From positions 124,001 to 188,000 of the forward strand of contig NZ_JAGTAS010000057.1 in NCBI RefSeq assembly GCF_025685425.1: a stretch of DNA of 64,000 bases, in the 5' to 3' direction. A program made the position numbers and the translations under genes. Source of the DNA: Terriglobus albidus. GTDB lineage: Bacteria > Acidobacteriota > Terriglobia > Terriglobales > Acidobacteriaceae. Below are positions 18,574 to 26,445 of the stretch, piece after piece; within the stretch, counting starts at the first letter, position 1; each line of letters starts with the position of its first letter. Below the pieces are notes generated by a model that worked only from the letters and a program-made list of their open reading frames with translations, searched no databases and was not told the DNA's origin.

Positions 18574-18725
18574 TCGCGCCCATGCGCCCGCGGTTGCCGT
18601 CTCCGCTGATGGATTCCCGCATTCCCACTCATATGCGGATGATCGCTCTGCTTGGTCATGAACATGTACAGCAGGAAGAGCGCCGCAAACATCGGAATTA
18701 ACATAATGAAGCCATAAAAAAGCAT
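18567..18725 (-). CDS. 52-residue membrane protein
   Basis: ATG at 18725 (minus strand) is preceded by an excellent Shine-Dalgarno GGGGAGGTG with a 4-base gap. The frame runs 52 codons to TAA at 18567-18569. The sequence begins MLFYGFIMLIPMFAALFLLY, a single membrane span, followed by MFMTKQSDHP and a basic C-terminal tail (HQRRRQPRAHGREV). I do not recognise it. The strong ribosome-binding site and the clean span-plus-tail design make it a credible gene despite its size. A longer ORF in another frame over the same bases (18517-18747) is a shadow. Confidence 0.7.
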   Translation of the reverse strand: MLFYGFIMLIPMFAALFLLYMFMTKQSDHPHMSGNAGIHQRRRQPRAHGREV

Positions 18726-18880
18726 GGCAACACCTCCCCAAAATCATCCTGTTTATAAGACTCGCCTCGCCATGCCGTCGTTGCTTTCTGAAAAGTCATC
18801 GTCTTGTCCCTCGGTTGTACTCCATGCTCGATAACTCGCGGTCTTACTGTGTACCTCGCTGTAAAGGACACACGCGCATC

Positions 18881-19495
18881 TTGTTGAAGCTCCACCGTCT
18901 TGCTCTCTGTCTTGTTCTCACCGGCACAGTACTCACAACGTCTTCTTCAGCACAGGCAACCGCCACGGCGTCCGCGACTTCAAACCTTGAGCTCTTCGGC
19001 GGGGTTTCGAAGGTGTACACCGGCATACAAGGCCAGAACACAAGCTTTACGGCCGGTGGAGATTTTATTCTTCGCCGTTTCGCGGGGTTCGTGCCATCGG
19101 CTGAGGTCCGTGGAACGTACGCATTCCGGAAAGGCAACATTGCCGCGGAGAAAAATATCCTCGGAGGCATCAAACTCACGCGAGAGTTCGGTTCCGTCCA
19201 CCCATACGTTGACTTCCTCGCCGGCCGCGGCTCCATCAACTTCCCCAATAAGACCTACGGCGGCAGTCTATATGAGTATGTTTCCGGTACCGTACTGTCT
19301 CCCGGAGGCGGTATCGACTTCTCCCTCGACTCACACTGGTCGGCCAAACTCGACTTCCAGTACCAGCGCTGGGGTGTTCCAGTCACCGGCTCCGGATCAA
19401 TCTACTCCAGGTCAGTCACGGCCGGCGTAGAGTATCGTTTCAACTTTGACTCACTCGGCCGCCGGCACAAAAAGACACGCGACTACAAGGACTAG
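18881..19495 (+). CDS. Small outer-membrane beta-barrel protein
   Basis: About 204 residues from a TTG at 18881; the frame is open from 18815. The signal peptide LKLHRLALCLVLTGTVLTTSSSAQA is followed by an eight-strand-like barrel: LELFGGVSKVYTG, FTAGGDFILRRFAGFVPSAEVRGTYAF, GGIKLTREFGSVHPYVDFLAGRGS, GGGIDFSLDSHWSAKLDFQYQRWG, and a final strand YSRSVTAGVEYRFNF ending on an aromatic. This is the OmpA/OmpW-like small barrel layout; the function is unknown. The start is uncertain because no ATG precedes the signal peptide closely. The stop TAG is the first three bases of a truncated repeat copy (F). Confidence 0.8.
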   Translation: MLKLHRLALCLVLTGTVLTTSSSAQATATASATSNLELFGGVSKVYTGIQGQNTSFTAGGDFILRRFAGFVPSAEVRGTYAFRKGNIAAEKNILGGIKLTREFGSVHPYVDFLAGRGSINFPNKTYGGSLYEYVSGTVLSPGGGIDFSLDSHWSAKLDFQYQRWGVPVTGSGSIYSRSVTAGVEYRFNFDSLGRRHKKTRDYKD

Positions 19496-19523
19496 AGCAT
19501 TTCCCTGTTGCTGGTATCCCGGC
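19493..19523 (-). repeat. Fragment of the TA-flanked palindromic element, copy F
   Basis: TAGAGCATTTCCCTGTTGC followed by TGGTATCCCGG matches one end of the family and then diverges. The central palindrome and the other end are missing. It supplies the TAG stop of the barrel protein gene. Confidence 0.75.
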
Positions 19524-19568
19524 GGTTCGCCGCAAGTATGTTTTTCCGGAATCGAATACACTTGGCCC

Positions 19569-20210
19569 ATGCCGCGCGGCTTTTTTATTACCTTTGAGGG
19601 GCTGGACGGCTCCGGAAAAACAACGCAGCTCCGGCTGTTACACAAATGGATGGCCGAGCAGGGCCATACTGTCACAACCCTGCGTCAGCCTGGGGGAACA
19701 AAACTCGGCGAAGGCATCCGCGAGCTGATCGTCAGTTCAAAGGGAGAGGCGGCAGTCGGCCCTATCGACTCCTTCACGGAACTCGCCCTGATGTTCGCTG
19801 ATCGCGCTCAGTCCATCGCCGAGATCATTCGTCCGGCTCTTGACCGCGGCGAGGTCGTACTCTGTGATCGTTATACCGATTCCTCTGAGGCCTACCAGGG
19901 CGGCGGACGCGGCCTTGGCAGCGAAACCATCCTCGGGCTGCACCGTCTGCTCTGCGGCAACCTGCAACCGGACCTTACGATTCTGCTGTTGCCGGATTTC
20001 AATGCCTCGCTTGCCCGGGCGCGACGCCGAGACGGCGATGAGTCACGCTTCGAGCAAGAGCACAACGACTTCTTTCGGCGTGTATGGGACGCCTACAAGG
20101 TTATCGCCGCCCGTGAGTGCGGGCGTGTCGTCCTTGTCGAAGGAAATGCCTCCATCGATAAAGTGCATGCGGTCATCCTTGAGGCAGTCACGACCCGGCT
20201 CTTTTCCTGA
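19569..20210 (+). CDS. tmk: Thymidylate kinase
   Basis: The enzyme phosphorylates dTMP to dTDP for DNA synthesis. The 213-residue protein starts at the ATG 19569; the longer frame from 19446 overlaps the previous gene. P-loop FEGLDGSGKTTQ is at about 9-20, the DR(Y/H) motif is in VLCDRYTDSSEAYQGGGRGLG, and a lid/LID-like basic segment RARRRDG is present. The arrangement of P-loop and lid residues fits bacterial Tmk. The P450 gene starts five bases after its stop and holB follows that, so all three are probably one transcript. Confidence 0.95.
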   Translation: MPRGFFITFEGLDGSGKTTQLRLLHKWMAEQGHTVTTLRQPGGTKLGEGIRELIVSSKGEAAVGPIDSFTELALMFADRAQSIAEIIRPALDRGEVVLCDRYTDSSEAYQGGGRGLGSETILGLHRLLCGNLQPDLTILLLPDFNASLARARRRDGDESRFEQEHNDFFRRVWDAYKVIAARECGRVVLVEGNASIDKVHAVILEAVTTRLFS

Positions 20211-20215
20211 TTGAG

Positions 20216-21592
20216 ATGAACGATCCAGCCACACTCCCGGTCGTCCAGCGCGGAGCGTATCGCTTCCCTCCCGGCCTGCGTTACAACCTGCCCTTTTATA
20301 TGGGGCGCAAGCCATGGGCGCGGGTCGGGCGTCCTATCCTGCTCTTCGAGCACCTGGCGAAGACCTATGGCCCTGCGACCCACTATCGCATGATGGGCAC
20401 TGACATCCTCTTCCTCAATCACCCGGACTTCGTCCAGGAGGTGCTCGTCACCCAGAGCGGCAATTTCATCCGCGAGCGCACTCTGCGACGTATGAAGATC
20501 CTGCTGGGTGAGGGTCTGCTTACAAGTAATGATCCGGTCCACATGCAACACCGCCGTATTGTCGCACCTGCGTTCCATCGCCAGCGAATTGCGGCCTATG
20601 CCGATGAGATCGTACGCTCAGCCGCAGCGATGGCCGAACGATGGAAATCCGGTCAGACGATCGACATCGGTGCAGCCATGATGGAGCTTTCGCTTTCGAT
20701 TGTGGCCCGGACGCTGTTTGCCAGCGAGGTCACCGACGATGTCCGGGCCATCAACCATGAAACCCATGCCATCATGCGTCTCTACAACCTGCTGGTCATC
20801 CTGCCAAGGCTCGAAAGCTACCTGCATTGGCCATTGCCCGGCGTGACCCGGTTCCGAAAAGCGCGGGGTCACCTCGATTCGGTTGTTTATCGCATTATCC
20901 GGGAACGCCGTGAAGATCCCGACGATCGTCACGACCTTCTCTCCATGTTGCTACTTTCACGGGATGAGGATGGCAATGCCCTCTCCGATGAACAGGTGCG
21001 CGATGAGATGCTGACAATCTTCCTCGCCGGCTATGAGACGACTGCGAACGCACTCACGTGGACCTGGTATCTACTCTCACAAAATCCTGATGCCCGCGAG
21101 CAGATGCATGGTGAACTGGACAAAGTTCTGGCAGGCCGCAAGCCAACGCTGGCTGACTACGCGAACCTCACCTACACACAACAGGTCTTCTCCGAATCTA
21201 TGCGACTTTATCCGCCTGTCTGGGCTATGGGGCGGGAAGCCGCGGTCGATGTCGAGCTCGGGCCCTATCGGATTCCCGCAGGATCGCACGTCTTCTTCTC
21301 CCAGTGGATCATTCATCGTAGTCCGGAGTTCTTTCCGGATCCATTGCAGTTTGATCCGTCGCGCCATACCGAAGCGGCCAAAGCAGCGCGTCCGCGGTTT
21401 TCCTACTTTCCGTTCGGAGGAGGCTCCCGCCAGTGCATCGGTGAAAGTTTCGCGTGGATGGAAGGAATCCTTGCCGTGGCAACCATTGCACAACAATGGA
21501 AGCTGAATCTCGTACCGAATCAGCGCATCGACGTACAGGAGAAGATCACACTTCGGCCGAGGTATCCCATTCTGGTGACTTCGCAGAGGTAA
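20216..21592 (+). CDS. Cytochrome P450
   Basis: A 458-residue soluble P450. Landmarks: PPGLRYNLPF near the N-terminus (proline-rich entry), I-helix AGYETTANALTW, K-helix ESMRLYPP (ExxR), the aromatic/PERF-like block FDPSRH, and the heme loop FPFGGGSRQCIGESFAW with axial Cys near 407. It would be a monooxygenase needing external redox partners; none is encoded nearby. The overall look is close to fatty-acid/CYP4- or CYP102-like bacterial P450s. It lies between tmk and holB, with a 5-bp gap from tmk, which is an unusual place. Substrate unknown. Confidence 0.95.
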   Translation: MNDPATLPVVQRGAYRFPPGLRYNLPFYMGRKPWARVGRPILLFEHLAKTYGPATHYRMMGTDILFLNHPDFVQEVLVTQSGNFIRERTLRRMKILLGEGLLTSNDPVHMQHRRIVAPAFHRQRIAAYADEIVRSAAAMAERWKSGQTIDIGAAMMELSLSIVARTLFASEVTDDVRAINHETHAIMRLYNLLVILPRLESYLHWPLPGVTRFRKARGHLDSVVYRIIRERREDPDDRHDLLSMLLLSRDEDGNALSDEQVRDEMLTIFLAGYETTANALTWTWYLLSQNPDAREQMHGELDKVLAGRKPTLADYANLTYTQQVFSESMRLYPPVWAMGREAAVDVELGPYRIPAGSHVFFSQWIIHRSPEFFPDPLQFDPSRHTEAAKAARPRFSYFPFGGGSRQCIGESFAWMEGILAVATIAQQWKLNLVPNQRIDVQEKITLRPRYPILVTSQR

Positions 21593-21593
21593 A

Positions 21594-21625
21594 CCTTTTC
21601 CGTCACCGGTGACGGAAAAAGGTGA
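21594..21625 (+). promoter_or_regulatory. Hairpin overlapping the holB ribosome-binding site
   Basis: CCTTTTCCGTCACC (21594-21607) pairs with GGTGACGGAAAAAGG (21608-21622), with one bulged A. The right arm plus the next bases (AAAAAGGTGA) form the Shine-Dalgarno, 8 bases before the TTG start of holB. There is no T-run, so it is not a standard terminator. It may dampen holB translation relative to the upstream genes. Confidence 0.6.
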
Positions 21626-21633
21626 CATAAAAT

Positions 21634-22752
21634 TTGGAAGTGGACTTCTCCAGCTTTATTGGAAACGCACCCGCTGTCGATCAGCTCCGCGCTGCTATCG
21701 CCGCAGGACGCCTTCCGCATTCCATGATCCTAGCCGGGCCAAAAGGCGCCGGAAAGTACACCCTCGCCATCTTATTGACGCAGGCATTGCTTTGCCAGAA
21801 CCAGCCACGTGAAACCCTTGGCAATGGTCAAGAGGCAGCGCTCGCATGCCGAACCTGTGCCAACTGCACTCGCATTGCCGCGGCAATGCCACTCGACACT
21901 CTGGTCGACGAAGCCGTAGCGGCCCGAGAAGAGCTGCGGGAAACGGATAAAAAAGAGACACGCGTCCTGATTCAGACACACCCGGACCTACTCATTGTTC
22001 CTCCGGATCCTCCTCAGTTACTGATCAAGGTCGGTCAGATCCGCACGCTGATCCACTCCGCATATCGCGCTCCTGCCGAAGCCAAACGTAAGGTCTTTAT
22101 CCTAACGGCCTCCAGTTTTATGAAAGAGGCGGCTAATTCCCTTCTCAAGGTTCTTGAGGAGCCCCCCGCCTACGCACATCTGATTCTGCTGGCAGATAAC
22201 CCGGGGGAACTTCTGCCTACGATCCGGTCTCGCTGCGCCATGGTCCGCCTCGGAGCCCTGCCTCCGCATGAGATCGAAGGTCTGTTGGCCGCAAAGCATC
22301 CGGACTGGAAGGCAGCCCAGCGCCAGCTTGTCGCCCGTCTGGCACAGGGAGCCGCCGGCCGTGCCCTCAACTTTGATCTTGGCGCTTTCACTGCCGCCCG
22401 CCAGGATGCGCTCGTCGTTCTGCGGAATGCCGTAGGCGATCCCGACCATACGGCTCTCTTTAAAATGACGGAAACCTATCGTGCAGGCGCAGAAGGTCAG
22501 CAAAAGACACAGGATCTGCTCGGCGCCCTGTCGTCGCTGCTGGAGGACCTGCTGCTGCTACAGGCAGGAACACCGGAGATGATTCGCAATGTCGATCTGA
22601 TGGCCGAACTGGAGCGAACCGCAGCAGCTGTTCCTTTCGAATGGATCGAAGGAGCCTCCCGCGCGCTTGACCAGGTACAGTCCGGCATGCGGCGCAACCT
22701 GCTGCGTTCACTCTCCCTGGACGCCTTCGCATCACAACTCGTGGTACGGTGA
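21634..22752 (+). CDS. holB: DNA polymerase III delta-prime subunit
   Basis: A clamp-loader subunit that helps open and load the beta sliding clamp. The 372-residue protein starts with TTG at 21634 (AAGGTGA eight bases upstream). Residues about 10-60 contain IGNAPAVDQLRAAIAAGRLPHSMILAGPKGAGKYTLA, a P-loop in which the usual Ser/Thr after GK is Tyr. Cys residues in LLCQ and CRTCANCTR form the zinc module. SFMKEAANSLLKVLEEPP is the conserved SRC-like helix region, and the C-terminal collar domain is present. Loss of a classical P-loop fits delta-prime, which does not hydrolyse ATP. Tmk and holB are often neighbours in bacteria; here a P450 separates them. Confidence 0.93.
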   Translation: MEVDFSSFIGNAPAVDQLRAAIAAGRLPHSMILAGPKGAGKYTLAILLTQALLCQNQPRETLGNGQEAALACRTCANCTRIAAAMPLDTLVDEAVAAREELRETDKKETRVLIQTHPDLLIVPPDPPQLLIKVGQIRTLIHSAYRAPAEAKRKVFILTASSFMKEAANSLLKVLEEPPAYAHLILLADNPGELLPTIRSRCAMVRLGALPPHEIEGLLAAKHPDWKAAQRQLVARLAQGAAGRALNFDLGAFTAARQDALVVLRNAVGDPDHTALFKMTETYRAGAEGQQKTQDLLGALSSLLEDLLLLQAGTPEMIRNVDLMAELERTAAAVPFEWIEGASRALDQVQSGMRRNLLRSLSLDAFASQLVVR

Positions 22753-22893
22753 CGTACAAAAAATCACCAATCGATGCGACCTTCGTTAGACTAGACGCAT
22801 CCCTATCGTTAAGAGCTCCATTTAGTCGTTTCTCTTGTACGGACGCGCTGACCCGTAGGGTTCGCTTGCTGTATTTCTGGAATCTGCTGCTTC

Positions 22894-23277
22894 ATGAGTG
22901 ATCACCCCCCCATCTCGACCGTCGATCAGACCTTCAATGGCAATCGCAAGCTGATACGCCCTTCCCTGGTAGGCCGTATGCTGCGCCGCGGCAACGTGCG
23001 TCATGAAGAACCACTCTCGAATGCAGCGCTGCAGGAGAATCATCCTCCCGGCGAAAGCAGTCACGCCGAAGCTTTCTACTTTCAGAAGCAGATTCAGCAA
23101 AAGACCGAGATGGTTGTCGTACTCGAAGACGGTGAACGGCTGGATGGACAGATCGAGTGGTACGACCGTGGCGTCATCAAGCTCTGCACCACATCAAGGC
23201 AGCGGGTGCTGATCTACAAGTCGTCCGTCAAGTACATCTACAAAGCCAGCGAAGTTCCTACGTCGACCCTGCTTTAG
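22894..23277 (+). CDS. Hfq-like (Sm fold) RNA chaperone with N-terminal extension
   Basis: The 127-residue protein has an unstructured N-terminal part (about 1-58) rich in polar residues. A C-terminal Sm-like core follows: AFYFQKQIQQKTEMVVVLEDGERLDGQIEWYDRGVIKL (Sm1) and RVLIYKSSVKYIYK (Sm2). In canonical Hfq, Sm2 carries the YKH motif; here it reads YKS. The pattern of Q-x-Q, GxxLxGxIxxYD and YKxxxxxI supports Hfq ancestry, and variants of this shape occur in acidobacteria. It would bind small RNAs and mRNAs as a ring, but the changed Sm2 and long N-terminus leave this uncertain. It stands alone. The stop TAG is formed by repeat copy G. Confidence 0.75.
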   Translation: MSDHPPISTVDQTFNGNRKLIRPSLVGRMLRRGNVRHEEPLSNAALQENHPPGESSHAEAFYFQKQIQQKTEMVVVLEDGERLDGQIEWYDRGVIKLCTTSRQRVLIYKSSVKYIYKASEVPTSTLL

Positions 23278-23390
23278 AGCGTTTTCCCTGTTGCTGGGTG
23301 TTTCCGGAACGGACGTGAGCGGCGTTTTCATTGCGGAAAACGCCCATCCATGAGGAGACCCTACTCGACACCTGCAGGGAAAATCCTTTA
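23275..23390 (-). repeat. TA-flanked palindromic element, copy G
   Basis: The copy reads TAGAGCGTTTTCCCTGTTGC ... CAGGGAAAATCCTTTA. It lies between the convergent Hfq-like and Sua5 genes. Its left end supplies the Hfq-like stop codon. Confidence 0.9.
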
Positions 23391-23396
23391 GGCACT

Positions 23397-24395
23397 CTAA
23401 CTAACCCGGGCTGCCTTCCGCAGTCTGTCCAGAAGAGCTGCTCCGACTCCATGCTCCGGTGGCAGCGGGCAGACGATGGAGGTCACCCCGCGAGAGTCCA
23501 GATCGCGCAGACCGGCAAAGAGCCGCTGTGCCATCTCCTCCGGCGTGCGCCCCCAATCAAAAATTTGTCCTCCGGACGTCCATCCTGCGGGGAGCAGCAC
23601 ACCCGTCCGCTCCGGTCCCAGAGAGGCCACTCTTGCCTGCAACTCCGCCTGATCCCTTACCAGCACGACCCTGGCCCGAGGAGCGTAGTGACGGATTCCC
23701 ACCCCCGGGGACGGCAGACTCTCAGGTTTTTGGGTCATCGCGGGAGGCTCATAGCGCACGGCGGGACCAGCAGTCTGCTCAAGCATTTGTAGTGTCACCG
23801 CGCCTGGCCGGTAAACCACAATCGGAGTTTGACAGGGGTCCACGACCGTCGACTCCACGCCGACTTCGGTTGCACCACCGTCCAAAACAGCGTCGATGCG
23901 GCCTTCCAGGTCCTCAAGCACGTGCGCGGCACTCGTCGGACTGGTTCTTCCAAAGCGGTTGGCACTCGGGGCAGCTACCGGAACGCCCGCCTCCCGAATC
24001 ACCTGCAGCATTACCGGATGACGCGGCATCCGGACTCCCACCAGCGACCGGCCGGCTGTCACCAGGTCCGGAACTGCATCGGACTTCGGCAGCAGCAGTG
24101 TCAGCGGCCCCGGCCAGAAAGCCTCCATCAACCGAAGCGCCGCGGAGGGTATCTCGCGAACCACAAGCCGCAGCATCGCCTCATCGGCCACGTGGACGAT
24201 CAAAGGATCCCACTCCGGACGCTCCTTGGCCGCAAAAATCCTCACAACCGCCTTTGGATTGAGAGCATTCGCTCCCAACCCATAGACCGTTTCTGTCGGC
24301 AAAGCAACGGTCCCGCCCTGACGCAGGATCTCCGCCGCCCGGGTGATTCCGCCGGCGGTTTCCTGAAGCCGTTCTGTTGTTCCTACAAAATCCAC
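23397..24395 (-). CDS. L-threonylcarbamoyladenylate synthase, long Sua5 form
   Basis: The enzyme makes threonylcarbamoyl-AMP from Thr, bicarbonate and ATP for t6A37 of ANN-reading tRNAs, including the tRNA-Lys in this window. The 332-residue protein has the YrdC core (GGTVALPTETVYGLGANALN, KERPEWDPLIVHV, FWPGPLTLLLP, VGVRMPRHPV, APSANRFGRTSPT, GATEVGVESTVVDP) followed by the Sua5-specific C-terminal domain (GVGIRHYAP...). GTG at 24395 has AGGATGATGAA upstream. It is divergent from the CYTH gene (46 bp apart) and convergent with the Hfq-like gene. The long form with the Sua5 domain distinguishes it from short TsaC. Confidence 0.93.
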   Translation of the reverse strand: MDFVGTTERLQETAGGITRAAEILRQGGTVALPTETVYGLGANALNPKAVVRIFAAKERPEWDPLIVHVADEAMLRLVVREIPSAALRLMEAFWPGPLTLLLPKSDAVPDLVTAGRSLVGVRMPRHPVMLQVIREAGVPVAAPSANRFGRTSPTSAAHVLEDLEGRIDAVLDGGATEVGVESTVVDPCQTPIVVYRPGAVTLQMLEQTAGPAVRYEPPAMTQKPESLPSPGVGIRHYAPRARVVLVRDQAELQARVASLGPERTGVLLPAGWTSGGQIFDWGRTPEEMAQRLFAGLRDLDSRGVTSIVCPLPPEHGVGAALLDRLRKAARVS

Positions 24396-24441
24396 TTCAT
24401 CATCCTAGCGTCCGGCGGACAAACGGGCCTATACTTCCACC

Positions 24442-25041
24442 ATGTCCTCAGCCGAGATCGAGCTGAAGTTTGCTGTCCGTTCTTCGGATAAGCTCCGTGC
24501 CCAACTTCCATCTCTTGGCCTTACGCTGCTTACTCCTTGTACGCTTGAGCAGAATACCCTTTACGACACGCCAGATCGTTCGCTGCGCGAGCAAAAGCAG
24601 ATTCTCCGCATTCGCAGCTATAACGGCCGATGGACGCTAACCTACAAACGTCCTTCAGCTGATGACACCCTGCTCGACCTGCGCTTCAAACTGCGGTACG
24701 AGACGGAAACCGAGATAGCCAATGGGCCCGCTCTCGGTGAGGTCTTCGAGCACCTGGGATATCTGCCTGCCTTCCGGTACGAGAAATACCGGGAGGAATG
24801 GCTGCATACGGAGAGCGGAGGCCACGTGGTGATTGATGAGACTCCGATCGGCACCTGGGCAGAGCTGGAGGGCTCTCCCGATTGGATCGATACCATGCTC
24901 GCCGGCCTGGGGATTCCGGCAGAGGACTCAACTACGGACAGCTATGGCCGACTGTTTCTCTCATGGAAAGAACAGACCGGACATCCAGCAGAAAACCTCA
25001 CCTTTGAAGAGATTGCCCTGGATACAGTTCCGGCCCGTTAA
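24442..25041 (+). CDS. CYTH domain protein (triphosphate-processing)
   Basis: The 199-residue protein has the ExExK start (AEIELKF at 4-10) and the CYTH tunnel residues (NTLYDTPDRSLREQKQILRIRSYNGRWTLTYKRP, RYETETEI). The family includes class IV adenylate cyclases, thiamine triphosphatases and tripolyphosphatases, all binding triphosphates with divalent metal. No CHAD domain is attached. Which activity it has cannot be decided from this sequence. The neighbours (Sua5 and an exported kinase-like protein) do not help. About 270 bp of apparently non-coding sequence follows, in which I see no gene or terminator. Confidence 0.85.
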   Translation: MSSAEIELKFAVRSSDKLRAQLPSLGLTLLTPCTLEQNTLYDTPDRSLREQKQILRIRSYNGRWTLTYKRPSADDTLLDLRFKLRYETETEIANGPALGEVFEHLGYLPAFRYEKYREEWLHTESGGHVVIDETPIGTWAELEGSPDWIDTMLAGLGIPAEDSTTDSYGRLFLSWKEQTGHPAENLTFEEIALDTVPAR

Positions 25042-25311
25042 CCTCGTCCCTACTTCCATCGAAATTTCTGTTCGCGTCTGATCGTGCATGGTGGAAACCA
25101 TGGGTGGTGCCGCCCGAAGTGGTTATCCGCTGTTGCGGCCCTGCTCGCCGACTTCATGGCTTACCTTTGCATATCCACTGCTTCGGGCGCCCTTCTGGAT
25201 CATCCGCCGCTTTCGCATCGTGGTGGATGGCTGAAACGACGATGTATCACCACTTGCGCATCCAACACGTGACATGCTGCCTATCAAAGGCAGTAGCTCG
25301 TGGAGGAATTC

Positions 25312-26367
25312 TTGCCGCGTCGCCATCTCCGTTGCGCCCTGCTTCTTCTGCTTTTGTTCTCTACGGTCCCATTGCGTACGTTCGCGCAAGACGCGCCTGT
25401 TACTGCAAAAGAAGCTGACAGTAACGACAACGACGCCCTCGTCCGTCCGGAACAGATACACAACCCCATCCTCTGGCACGATCCGGGCGATATGGCCTCA
25501 CTCGATCTCTTCTTCGGACAGGGGGGAAAGAAGGGGCAGCCTGCCGCTCCGTTTACTTTTGAAAAAGAGATCCGCAGGCAGAGCACACCAAAATTTGACG
25601 CTCGTGACGCACGCGGAAAAAAGTGGCGTGTCAAGCTGGGACACGAAGCCCGGCCCGAGGTCGTATCGTCCCGCCTGCTGTGGGCAGCAGGATACTTCGC
25701 CAGCGATGACTATGTGCTTCCCTCCGCCGAAATCTCCGGCATTCACATGCATCGAGGTAAGAAATACATTCAAGGAGAACGAATCACCGACGCGCGCTTT
25801 GCCCGCAAACCTTCAGGCCAGAAGAAGGTGTATACGTGGCGCTGGAAAGAGAATCCATTTATCGGTACGCGCGAACTGAATGGCCTGCGCGTGATGATGG
25901 CCCTGCTGAATAGCTGGGACCTGAAGGACGAAAACAACGCAATTTTCTACGACGAGAAGAATGACCGGCAAATCTTTCTCATCAGCGATATAGGAACCAC
26001 CTTCGGTCGGACCGGCTTGCACTTTACTAACGGGCCATCCAAAGACAATGTGAAGGCCTATGTCGCTTCAAAATTCATCCTGCGTACGACGGAAACTACG
26101 GTTGATTTCGCAACTCCGTCGCGCACACCAAGTCTCCTTTTCGAGACGCTCGGTTTCGGGATCAAACAATATCTCCGCCGCAACGGCATGGTCTGGATCG
26201 GACGCGATATTCCTCGTCAAGATGCCCACTGGATCGGCACGTTGCTGGGACGGCTCAGCCACCGGCAACTTGTAGATGCATTCCGCGCCGGAAACTATTC
26301 ACCGGGGGAGATCGATCAGTTCGTGAAGGTTGTGGAGCAGCGTATCGCAGAGCTGAAAGCTCTGTAG
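25312..26367 (+). CDS. Exported protein with kinase-like motifs (unknown family)
   Basis: About 351 residues from a TTG at 25312 with GGAGG five bases upstream; the GTG at 25300 would leave no ribosome-binding site. There is a signal peptide (HLRCALLLLLLFSTVPLRTFAQ). The mature sequence has, in kinase-like order: KWRVKLG (Lys about 108), PEVVSSRLLWAAGY (Glu about 116), NSWDLKDENNAIF (Asp/Asn about 203-209) and FLISDIGTTFG (Asp about 226, DxG). These match the VAIK lysine, C-helix Glu, catalytic-loop D..N and DFG elements of atypical kinases such as Fam20/CotH or HipA. I did not recognise a named family. A secreted or periplasmic kinase is an inference; a degenerate pseudokinase is the alternative. 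It is monocistronic. Confidence 0.7.
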   Translation: MPRRHLRCALLLLLLFSTVPLRTFAQDAPVTAKEADSNDNDALVRPEQIHNPILWHDPGDMASLDLFFGQGGKKGQPAAPFTFEKEIRRQSTPKFDARDARGKKWRVKLGHEARPEVVSSRLLWAAGYFASDDYVLPSAEISGIHMHRGKKYIQGERITDARFARKPSGQKKVYTWRWKENPFIGTRELNGLRVMMALLNSWDLKDENNAIFYDEKNDRQIFLISDIGTTFGRTGLHFTNGPSKDNVKAYVASKFILRTTETTVDFATPSRTPSLLFETLGFGIKQYLRRNGMVWIGRDIPRQDAHWIGTLLGRLSHRQLVDAFRAGNYSPGEIDQFVKVVEQRIAELKAL

Positions 26368-26445
26368 CACCGGCCACGTTTGCGTCGTCCGATATGATGA
26401 ACGCATCGCACCATAAATGTTTTCTCAAGAGGTACCGCCGCCCGC

